NCBI GenBank assembly: GCA_013398015.1
Contig: VZRR01014162.1
Location: forward strand, 1 to 64,000
Direction: 5' to 3'
DNA length: 64,000 nucleotides
From: Oreocharis arfaki
Taxonomy: Eukaryota; Chordata; Aves; Passeriformes; Paramythiidae
Made by a program: the position numbers and the translations under genes. The notes under the pieces were generated by a model. That model searched no databases. It was not told the DNA's origin and saw nothing but the letters and a program-made list of their open reading frames with translations. Each line of letters opens with the position of its first letter. Position 1 is the stretch's first letter. Below are positions 1 through 12,200 of this stretch, piece after piece.

Positions 1-75
1 TTTTAATATGAACCATCTAATCTGTAGCACCTCTTTGAATCCTAGGAGTTTTCACCAGCTCTCTCCTATGGTCAG

Positions 76-229
76 CAGCAGACTGAAAAAACTTCCTTTG
101 ATTCAGACAGTGACAACACAGATTCTGAAAAAAGGAATTTATCTGAGACTGAATATGAAGAAAAAGAAGGACAGTCCGTGGAAGACTCTAGTGCTCTAAT
201 GAGGAATGAAACTCAGCTGACTATACCAG
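76..229 (+). CDS. DNAH10: DNAH10 window exon 1 (acidic N-terminal segment)
   Basis: Encodes an acidic, Ser/Asp-rich stretch (QTEKTSFDSDSDNTDSEK). It ends one base into a Gly codon at donor CCAG|GTGAAG. The start is uncertain: the acceptor is a run of CAG triplets giving AG at 75, 78 and 81, and an earlier AG at 58 is also open in frame. This is not the first exon of the gene, since no plausible start precedes it. Confidence 0.75.
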
Positions 230-3200
230 GTGAAGTGAATGTTTTGCCTCTGCCAGCACTGTGGTGATTAGAGCATAGGGCAGTAGAACGAGGTTCACCT
301 GAGAGTGGCTTTATGCAGAATAACAAATACAGTTTCTGGGGAAGCTCTAGATTTGATTAAAGCTGCTCTTTGCTGATACCAGTGGTGCTTTTCTCACCCT
401 GAAGCATAGCAGGCAGCATGGAGAAATGGATGAAGTCAGTGATAAGTCTTTCAAACGGTTTGAAGTAAGAGTAGGAGAGGGGGTAGGCATATCACTTCAG
501 GGGACTCAGGCCATAGCAGGGTACAGAATGTGTCAGTCAAACCAGACTTTCACCTAGTGTTTAATGTCTCTTCCCTGCCAGGGACTGCTGTCATGCCATC
601 AAGGAGAGAGTAGTGGCCTACAATAGGCAGATTGATACCCTGTTCCTAATTTTTAATAGGTAGAGATTGGGTTAAGACTTGGAAGGGGAGAGTTTTCCTG
701 TATTCTAGGAATATATGTTTGTTTACACTGTGTTAACTGTCAAAAGGCTGCATCTATTTTGCCCTGTTTTCAGAAAGGCAGAGCAGGTGCTGTGCTACCT
801 GTCCTCGGGTAGCCAACAAGAGGGAAGGCAAAAGCCATTCCAGTGGTGCCTCATTACCAATGCTGCCAGAACAAGAGAGTTCATTCTATGTGCATTTTCT
901 TCCAATAGGAGATCTTAAACTGGAGATGCCAACTATAAATCTGGATGGAGAAGTGACTGTTCTTGCCACAGTTCCAGGAGTGGTTCAGTCTCTGAAAAGC
1001 TGTGCAGTGACCTGGCAGAAATTAATATCCAGAGTTCTGGAGGAACAACTGAAAAAGGTTCCACAGGTAATGTTGCCTGTAACACCAAGATGCTTTTATT
1101 CCTGGAGACTTTGCTTTATTTTCCCACAAGAACTGTGTTAATTTTTAATTCCTCTTCATATTTGATTGTTGGAAAGCCATTTACTAATTCTTGAAAAGTA
1201 GAGCAAAAGTAGTGAGGAACTGTGTGGCTCTGGGAAGATGAATATAAATAAAATATGAAGTAATTCACTGCAGATCCTCCCCACACAGGATAACTAAGGG
1301 ACTTTTGTTGTCTGTACTCTTCTAGAGAGCTATGAAGTACTAAAAGCTGCAGTGAGTAATTTCTTTTTTTAAACAGACAACTGTATTTTTTCTTTTTTGC
1401 AAAAGTGATCTCAAAAGAAAAAAATACTTATTTTCAGGTTTTGATTTTTCAAACAGGGTTATACTCCCCATAAGCAGTTCCCTTCAGTGTGTGTAAAACT
1501 CTTTATTTCAAGGATCTTCTTCTGTCTGGCTTTTTGCCCATGAATCATATCAAGTTGAATCATATCAAGTTTCTCTCAGCATAAAGTGTATTGAAAAGAA
1601 GGAGCAAATATAATCCTGGCTATAAATTTTCACTCTTCCACACTGGTAATTTAGATTTTTTTCGTTTGATTCTACATTATTTGTAGGGCAATGGTCCACT
1701 TGCAGAGATTTACCTCTGGCGTGAAAAAAATGCTACTTTAAGTGCTCTTACTGAACAGATAAAGTTTCCAGAGGTGCAAAAAGTCTTGGAAATATTACAG
1801 GAAGCTGAATCTGATTTTACCAGAGATTTACAGATAGTCTTAAGTGACCTCAGAAAACATCACATGGAAGCTCAAGATAATGTTAAGTTTCTCTCAACTC
1901 TCGAACGCCATTTGAAGGTACCTGTCCTTGAGAAAATTTTGTGGAAGTTTGAACTGTAGTTACCTGAGTTTGGTTTCTCTGTTGATGTAATCACCTCTTG
2001 TTTATTTTTTCACTTTTTGTCAGCAATGTAGATATACTCTAGATTAACAAATTATATTTAATTTTAAGAAAGAGTTGCTTATTTTGTTTGGGTACAGTGG
2101 TTCTAATGTTTGAAAGCCCAAAGCTGTGAGCACCTGATTTGTAGTCCAACCTTGGGAGAATCTGATGGCGTAGCTGAACTGGGGAAAACAGATTTCTCTA
2201 CTCCATTTTCTAAGGTAGCTTCAACCACAAATTACAGCTGGTGTTTCAAAGTTTAAATTGTATTAAAGATCCTCCAAACAAAGAGTTGAGCCAAAATTGA
2301 AAATCAGGACCTAAAATCATTTGGAGCAAAAGATGCAGATAATAACATGTTATTTAGGCACCAGGATGTCTCCTTGTCCAGGTTATTTATTTAATAATGT
2401 CGCAGACCTGAGGCATCTACAGAATAAATATTAGTTTATTGAATATGAATTTGTATGTTTCCACGACATCTTACCCACAATATGCATTTTATAGAATTTA
2501 TCAACTGGCACTGGGGCTGATGTTATCTCGAATACAATCCCTTCCCTGCTGAATGCCCTGAGAATGGTGTGGATCATGTCACGGCACTACAACAAGGACG
2601 AGCGCATGGTGCCCTTCCTGGAACGAATTTCGTGGGAGATTTCCGCAAGGGTGCGCAGAGTTGTGGATCTGCAAAACCTGTTTAGGTGAGTGCTGGATTC
2701 CTGTTTACCTGGGCTGTATTTATTAAAAGCTTTGCTTTTCTTACACAAAGTGCAGTAGATAATACTGCCACTGAATTGGTGTCAGCATTTTTCAACTGTC
2801 TGAACTTGTATTAGAAGGTCAATTAAAAGTCAATTTATTTTGTAATTTTCATAAATTACTAAATCAGCCCTGAAGAAATAGGTGCTTGTCCTCTTTTGTC
2901 TTGAAAGGACATAAAACAATAAAACAAATAGAAATATAGTGGTAAAAAAGTGGCATGAATATCATCAAAACCAGTCCTGAAATAGTATCTCCTCTCAAAA
3001 TCACATTGAAAGTAACTTAAAATTTTTGCTTTGATCTTGTATAATTAGAAGCTGCTAAACCAGGGTATATTATTCCAGTTGAGATATGATATTTTAATCT
3101 ATAGTATTTCTATCGATAATATCTTAATTGTGTTGATTTGATTAATAGAGAAGATAGAGCTACTGCAAAAATTAAAGTAACAGAAGCCAAAACCACTCTT

Positions 3201-6200
3201 GAACAATGGAAGAAATGTTATTTTACTACTTGTATCCAAGTTGAAGAATCGGGAAGTGAGCGATACTGGAAATTTGACGTGAAACGTTTGTTTGAACAAA
3301 CTGATTATATGGCTTCAATATGTCAGGAGCTACATGATGTTTTTCAGGTAGTGATATAGACAATAAGTAAAGAGATTGTGTAACCACTGTCTTATTCTGT
3401 AGAGGAGAGTCTTGTGGTGTAGTTGTTAAGAGCTTTTGCTTTTGTGCTTAAGGCTTGAGCGGTGCCTTTGATTCCAACAAAACTGTGTTTAGTGCTGGAG
3501 ATGGAATAACTCTTCTGCAGCTACTGGCTGGGGAAAGGTGTTAGTGTGTTTGTGGTATGAACACAGAGACTTGCAGCAACTGTTGCACACGTTTGTGATT
3601 TTCATGGGTTGCCAGCTTAGTGAGATGAGTTAGATAAAAAACCATTTACGTATACTATAATATAAAATTTGGCCATCTGTGAATCTGTATTAATTGCAGA
3701 ATAACATATGAATGGAGAGATGCTGTGCTTAGGCTAATTTAAGTCAGGGTAATTAGCAATATGGTCCATCAATAAACTGTGTGTGTACAAACTGTGTGAA
3801 AAGTGGAATGAAAAGGACTAATAACTGAGTATTATCTGTTATAACAACTGAAGTGCTAGGCCTGTAGATTGTTGCTGTGTTTTTTTCAGTCTCTTGTATT
3901 CAAATATTTGAAATTTAAATCACAGCACAGACTGATTATTCTCTGAGTGGCTGATATTTTTAAAGGAAAAATTTAACAATAATGTGTTAAGTGGCAGAAA
4001 AAATATTAAAAAGAAAGCTTTATGGTATGATCTTAATTAATAGGTCCTTGAAGAACTTTACAATATATTTATTCCTGAACTGACAACTGTGACAGAAGAT
4101 CCAAAAGGTATTGATGAACTACAGAGAGAAGTAAATATAATAATCAGTCCTATGGAAGACCTGACCTTTGACCCTTTTAGCATGGAAAGTGCACATGACT
4201 GGGCATTAGTTATGGAAGAATTTAGAGAAGACGTTACAGTAAGTACCATATACTGTGATTCCCAAAAAATAGTAAAAATAAGCTTGACTACTATTACTAA
4301 AAAGTATTTTCATTTTGCCACCCTTTCTTGGGTTTACAGGATGAATTTCTAAGTGACAGGGTTTCTTTGCTTTCTTCCTTTGTTTAGGATATTGAAGAAA
4401 AGATGAAAAGATTTATTGGTAAATCTTTTAAGACCCTTCGATCAGCAGAAACTGCTTTTGACATGCTGGTAAAGTACAAAAAAATCCAGATTCGTGAAAC
4501 TATTAATAAGCAGCTCATGAAGAAGTTCAGTGATGTTTTGGAGCAATATCATAAAGAGGTATTCAGTTTAGGGATTTTTTATCTAGTACATGAAGTTCTT
4601 TACCTAATGAAAATCATAAATCTATGTATGTCTAAATACCTGTGTGGTGTCATTTACTATCTAAAAGACTGAAAACTTTTATAAGTAAACATGATAATTG
4701 TTCTCATCTTTTTGGAGCCAATTGGAGAAATAGTCTGGTTAATTTTCTGAAATGGTTGTGCACATGTGTATATGTGAGACACTGGGGGGGAACTGGAAGG
4801 TGCTGTGAGTGCAACAAGGCTTGTGGCTATTCCTGCACCTTGTAACCAGCAGCTCAACAGGAAACCTTCCTGAGAAAATGGATCTTCTATATCCTACAGC
4901 TTTTTCTGTCACGGGCGAGTTCACAGTATGACCAAAAGGTGTCAGAGATCAACTTTGGAAGGCAGAAATAATTCTGACATATAGAAAAAGCCTGTATGTT
5001 GGAAAGATTTACATGTCAGCTTTTTTCTTGATATTTCAAAGAACATTGAACTTAACAATAAAACATAATCTTACAGAAAATGCTGCCATAATGGCAACTC
5101 TGCAAGACAGAAAAAGGTAGACAACAGAATTATTTTTATCCTGCTGCTGGAATTAGCTTCAGAGCTTGTGCTGTGTCTCAGACAGCTATCATGGACAGGC
5201 AGTGGGAAAATGATTCTTTGCAATATTTTATCCTCCTCTAGGTCGATATTGTTAAGCAAATCTTTGTTCAGAACCTCAAGAATCCACCTCTGTACAAGAA
5301 CCATCCTCCAGTGGCTGGGGCAATATCCTGGTCCCGGTCCCTTTTCCATCGGATCCAACACACCATTATTCGATTCCAAGAAGTAGAGGAGTTGCTTGCC
5401 ACTGAACGTGGAAAGGAAGTATGTTGGTTCTTTTGGTACTTGGTCAAGGAAGAAATACTTTTTTTATACACTCGTAACGATGTGAAAGTGCTCTGATGTG
5501 AGGGGAGGTCCCAAGCCTTTGCACACAGCAAGCCATGTTAGATGTGAAAACTGGATTGGAACCTTCCCACTGTTTCCCAGGGAGACAGTGATGGAATTAA
5601 TTACATAATTCAAGAGCCCAAATTCTCCAGTGCCTGCATTAATTACAAGGCATTACTTGTTCTCCTATCTAATAAAAACCAGTAACCATATTGAGACACC
5701 ACATTAGGACAGGTTAGTAGAACATTTCTCATTGTCTTTAAAGTGAGTTATACAGAGTTGTCCTTTCTAGGTGAAAGAAATGTATCTCCAAGTAGCCAAG
5801 AAAATGAAAGAGTATGAAGATCAAAAATACCGTCAGTGGAGAGAGAGGACAGAACACATGCTCCCATTGTTACTGAAAGATACTCTACTGACTGTTGTTG
5901 CTGATGGGGCTGCAACAAATGTTAATCCAGAGACTTCTGAGCAGGTGAGAAGATTGTGTACCAGGCTTCTCTGAGGGGAAGAACTGAAACTTACATGATG
6001 GTCAGCAAGAATTTTCTGAGAGTAATATTTCAAACACAGATTTAGAAAAAGTTCTGAGCTCAGAATTGTTTGTGATCCTTTATAAGACATAGTTCCTGAC
6101 TCACTTGGCAAATCGTTGAATGTTGTTTCTATGTGTGTTGTTCAGTGCTGTAGTTCCTGTTAATTTTTAGGTTTTGGTACAACATTTTTGGGACATTGCT

Positions 6201-9200
6201 GCAATACTTGGGACTGAAGTTAGATAAAGGCAGGTTTCCAGCAGAGATCTTACAGAATCCTGTTCCTACTAAACTTTTGTCTGGCTCTGAATTTCTACTG
6301 GGATTTCTGTTGTAACTGGTTGCAGCAGTGTGTAAACAGAGATGATTTGGTTTGTTTCTTGTAATCAAAAACTGAAAAGGGAGTTCTGTGTAATTTCTGA
6401 TCCTAGAAAGCTGAATTTTAAAGGCATTTCCACAAGCTCTGAATGTCAGTCATTCTGATTTTTACCTGCTGCCCTATCAAATGTCTCCAAAAGCTCACCT
6501 TTACCTTGTAATGTAACAGCTTGGTGCTCCTCTCCTTTCTGTTGCTCTTTCTTGTGTTGTAGAGCTCTGCAGCAGAGGAGCCTGTCACCACCAAGAAAAG
6601 CATCTGCTTCACTCTCAATTTTTCTCCTGAAATCCAAGAGATTATCATTGAAACAAAGTACATGGAACAGCTTGGGCTTCCAATCCCAGAAATGGCGAGA
6701 TATGTGGCATTACAGGAAGACAAATACCTTAGGTAAGGCTGTAGCAGAATATCTGCTCACATACAGGCTTATGGCAGCATTTCAAGTGATTTCACCCCAA
6801 ACTGGAAAGGGGCCTGAGTCATCAAATTTTGTTAATATGAGAGCCCTTAGTGACTATTTTTCTAAGATTGCAATTGCTAATGGTCATGTTGCTCTGATAA
6901 GCTTTTCTCTGGCACTCTTTTCATCCTTTATGGTGTAGGACTGTTATACAAATTAACAACTCATCCAAATGTGAGAGAAAACAAGTAAAATAATTGGCAA
7001 TGAATTGTTACTGCCATTTAGATTTCAGTTCATTTAAACTCACTATTGCTTTCTTCCTGTGCAGCCTTGAATAAGTCAGTCGTGTCCAAATTATCACAGA
7101 TATTTAGCACACAGTTGTGCCAGTAAGTCCCTAACTGGATTTTTAAAGTTCACTTGTTCACTTATGTACTTCAAACTGGGGCTGTCTCCATAACTTTCTG
7201 AGAGGAGGCAGGAGAGGTTTGTCCAACTACTACTGGAGCCATATGAAACTTTTCTTCTGTCTTCAGCGGGAAATGGATTATAATCAATACATATTCACTG
7301 GTTAGTTCATCAAATTTTGCTTTGTATGGAAGTCTAGATAGAATGATGTAAGCTCTCTGCTCTTTGGTGGAGTTCAGGGCTGTTTTTCAAGAAAATAATG
7401 ATTTTGGTGTTTTGCTCTTTTGTGTTTCTTGCATTCCTCAGGTACACAAGTAAATTGAAAGCCATGCTGGATCGCTATCACAAATTAATGGAGATGATGA
7501 ATGAAGCAGAAACCAAACTTCTTGATGACTATGTCCAAGAACTCTGGAGAATATTGAAAGCGGGGCACAAAAGACTCACGTGGAAGTCTGTAGGTAATGG
7601 AGATACTATTTTAACATGGCCTTAGACCTTTATTTTTAGTTAAAAGAATCTCCTCAGTTCTGCAATCTTTTTTTTTATGATTGCAGAACAGATGATACAT
7701 CCTATTGCCACAGGGGCAGAATAGCAGGTTAGACAAACTCTGATCCAGCAGGGTATTTCTTGTGTTTTTGTTGTATTTAAAACACTGGAGATTATTAGAA
7801 ACCTTTAGCTAAGAGCTGTAAGGGAGAAAGATGAAGGATTAGTTCAGAAAGCATCTAATCTATGATTCTGCAGAACCTTGGTTCATTCTTAGAGATAAAA
7901 CACGTTGGTTGTGGCAATTTTGATGCATTGGTGAAATACTTGTTAAAGGATAAAAAACCCAAATGATTTTGATTTATTTCAAGGTATTGGTGAATTTATT
8001 GTCCAGTGTACACAAACCATTGGGAAGTTCGAGTTACTTGTCCATCAGATTCATAATATTTCTGAAGAGATAAACAGCAAACTTGGGTCCATAGAATCAA
8101 CAAATCTCTTTAAGTTTCCACATTCAAAAAATGGTGACAAACTTCCTGGTAAGTCTTCATATTTTCATTTCCAGGCTCTGTGGTGTTTTATTTTTCTTTA
8201 TCTGCCACTTTGTGGTTTTAGTTGCTAAGATCAACCCTTTTAATTGTTACCAAAGCTGGTATAGTTTTATAGTAGTAATTCAGGGCATAACAGAGGGTGG
8301 AACTGGTTTCATCAGATGGAAATGGCAGTGAGCTGATTGTCTGCCAACTCTCTCTGTCGCTTGAGTGGCTGATGGATCAAATTTCTTTCAACACTTAGTA
8401 GTTGTAAAAAGGTTGCTATTAAATAATTGAATCCGCATAAAATCCATATTTCAGAGGGCTGAAATAATAATTCATTAATAAGTGAAGATATTTTTTTATC
8501 ATTATATGAGATCAATTTCATGTTCACAAGTAAAGTCCAGGTAAATATTGCAGTATGTAAAACTGTTAGGTCTTTTGCAGTTAATAATGCTATTTTTTTT
8601 GTATCTGTTGCAGGAGCAAAAGAATTTTTTGACTATGTTAAGTGTGAGCAAGTGAAAGATGTGGAACTCATGGTTAGAAAGTATTCTGCAATTCCACAAT
8701 TGCTAATAGAAGTGGAAGGACGAGTTGCCAATACGAACAGTGGCAGATCTCCAAAATTAGCTTCCTATTATGCATACTGGGAACACAGGATTTATCAGAT
8801 GTTGACACAGTTAATTGTGAAGTAAGTCAGTTATTTGCTTTAATGGGTTTCCAGTAATCTTCAGGTTCTCCTGGATCTGTTGATGAGTATGTGTACTGAC
8901 ATTGTTTGAACCCGTGAGTGACTTATAGTTTGTGGCAGATTTGTATTTCTACTGATTTTTTTCCTGTGAAGAATGGAGAACTGATAACAAGGTACAGAGG
9001 AAACCCAAATTCTGAGAAAATATATTTTGCCATGTTGTTGGCAGAAGAGAGAAATAGGGCACATTTTCTGCGATGTGTGTAGTTGCACTTCTCTGGTTTA
9101 TCTCTAAAATCAAGGTTTTGTTTTCCTAAAGAACATGATTTTGAGAACTTGGTGTCTGGGTGCCACGTGCCTCCCTGTACTGCAGGGGACATGAGTCCAA

Positions 9201-12200
9201 GAACAAAGGTTTCACTTGTTCTGCCCTGGCTGAGGCCAATCCTGTAGCAAGATACTATGAAGGCTTCTATTACAAGCAAGGTATTATTGCAGTTGAGCAT
9301 TGCAGCTCCACTGTAATATCTGTCTAAGCTTCCCATCCATCCCTTCTTCCCATGATCCATGTTTTGTAGTTTGATCTATGCTCACCTGGTTTTGCTGTGC
9401 TTTCTTATCTGGACTCTTGCAGTGGAGTTGACCATAGTCTCAGGATCCTTTTGCACTAAAATATCTCCATTCATTCCTTCCAACAGCTTCTTTTAGCAAG
9501 TTGAGCTTTTGCATTAAATCAGTTAAGTGGGACAGTTTTGTTCCCAGACACATCAGTGTTGCCAGCTGAAATCAGTGATCACTCAGGTTACAGATCTAAG
9601 CACACACCTGAAAATTGCAGCTTCTCTTGGCCGTTTCCCTGGGGCAGCACCTGATTATTTCCATCTTTGACACTATTTTTTTCCTTTCTCAGGAATTTAC
9701 AGGCTTTTAATGCAACTGTTCTTGCAAATGTGCCACTGTTACAAATAGAAGCTGTTATATCTCTTCCTGAGATAACCCTGCAACCTGATGCCAGTGAGAT
9801 TGAAAAAATGACTGTGCAAGCTATCCAAGACTGTGTTGAGGTCACTAAGGTGATTTTTGATAAAGATTTCTTTTTGTTGTCAGAGTTTGTTTGTGATTAT
9901 AATGAACTAATCTTGTTTTATGTTTGGGTAAGCATAAATGTCAAAGGGGAGATTCATATTGCTTTATCTTGAAATCAAAATATCCAGTACATTGTTCTAA
10001 TTTTACATACTGTCCTAATTTTACAAACTGATGATCAAGGGAAAAAAATCACTTGCCATTTTTACTCAGGTAGAATTGTTGATTACTTTTTAGTAGTTTT
10101 GCCAGTGTAAGGACGTGATTTGGTTCCATAAATCATCATACATCAGAAGGAAGTACTTTTCAGATTGCACTGCAGATGTTGCTTTCTGATGCATGAATAA
10201 ACTGGTGGCATAAGGAATGTGAGTGGCCTCCTCTATATTACATTTCTTCTTAAAAGCAGCAGAAAAGACAGTTCAGAAAATGTTGGAGAAAGGCATCTAG
10301 GACAGCAAGTATCTAGATGAAGTATGTAACTTACTGGCAATGATGTAGCAGTATTTTCCTGCAGAGTTTCACATTGAACTGCTTTCACATTGAAAAGAAG
10401 CCAAATAATTTGACAATGTTCCTGCCCTGTGCTGATGGACAAATGATTTGAGTCACCTGATAATGAATAAATGTAGTTTGTGTGCTTTTTGTGCTCAGAT
10501 TTGCTGTTCTTTTCCACTGCTGCATCCAGACTGTTTGAGCCAATACCTTTTTCTCTCTGTCATGCTACATTGTTGCTCCCCAGAGATTTTAGAAGCAGAT
10601 TGAGTAATGCATGGCAAAGTTTTGTTAGGATGAAATTAACTCTTCTCAAGTTGATGGGAGAGTGTGATCTCTTTTTTGCTGTCAGAAAATCAATTGATTT
10701 GAGAAATCATTCACACCACTTCCTACGTTGTGTCCTAAATAATGGTGAATTCCTTCGCTGAGAGGGTTATCAAGCATTGGAACAGGCTGCTCATGGAAGT
10801 GGTGGAGTCACCATTTCTGGAGGATGTGTAGATGTGGCACTTGGGAACCTTTATGATTTAGTGGGTGACTTGACAATCTTGGACTGCTTGGACTCAATGA
10901 TCTTGGAGGGCTTTTCAACATGAATGATTCTATGAATGATTTAACTAAAATGACTCAACAAGGTAACTGTTTTCCAACCCTGTCTTTAAAACTCCAGCAT
11001 TTCGTACGATGGATGCATGGTACATGTATTGAATGCCCTCCTCAGCACGTCAAGGCGGATGAAGTTGTCACTTTCAGCTTTTACAGTGACGTCTCCCAGA
11101 GCCCTCTGATAGCTGAACAGGCTGTTCTCATCACTGGGAATGTCCACAAACTCCTGGCTTCTCTCAACAAGTGTTTGAACCAATGGAAGAAGTATGACCC
11201 GGTGTGGAAATCAGACAAGGGTGCAGTCCTGGATCATTTAGCTGCAGAAAATCCTGCTTGTGTTATCTTTGATGAGCACTTGCAGTTCTATATGAAAGTA
11301 GCTCAGGAAGTGACTCAACAGACCCTGATTAAAGATGAACAGTTTATCAGGCTTCAGCTGGCTCCTTTAGCCTCTGCAGTGCAGGAGAATGCTAAAAGCT
11401 GGGTGATGTCACTTGGGAAATTGCTTAATGAGTTAGCAAGAGAGGAGCTCTTCAGGCTTCAAGATGAGATTCAGGTAGGTGTTCTCAGTTTGGTTTTTTG
11501 TTATCTTTTTCACACAGACTAAAAATGAATCGGGCATGTTATTTGCTTGTGTTTGACTCATTATTGTAGTTCTGACAATTGCTTTATCAGTGTTGATTTT
11601 GGAAATGATCTTTACTTTTTACAGAGATTATCAGAGGATGTGAATAGACCTCCCGAAACCCTGGATGATCTCAGAGTTATCCTTAGTGCATTTGGGGTGA
11701 TCAAAAGCGTGTCCCTAGAGGTGGAACTGAGATATTTGGATGTTGGGGAGAGATACAGAACTCTTGCATTGTACAAGATTCCGGTAAGTGCTCGTCTCAT
11801 CAAACCTTTCAGATCTGAGCTAAGGGCTCTCTTTCAGATCTGAGCTAATACCTCTCACGTGAATGAAGAAATGTTTTCCTTTTAAGAAATGTTACAGGAT
11901 TACAGTGTTGTTGAGGTTTGAAGGGATGTCTGGAGACTGTGTAGTCGACTCCCTTCTCTGATCAGTATGTCCACTTTAAAATGGACACATGGCATGTGTT
12001 TAAATCTGATTGAGGTCGCCTCAGTTTTGTCTTTTGCAAATTTATAATGTGAGCACATATTCCTTGCTTGCTTGTGAGGATGTGTGTCTACTTACATTTT
12101 GTGAGAGGTGCTACTTGTTCTGTTTTAGGTAGCTGAAGCAGAGCAAGAGAAGTCTGGCAATCTTAGGGAAGCATGGGAGACTCTCTTAATGGAAGCAGCA

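Noticed and set aside
7659..7688. Hairpin as a possible microRNA or terminator
   Set aside because: A 10-bp stem is too short for a microRNA precursor, and intrinsic terminators are not relevant in a vertebrate intron.
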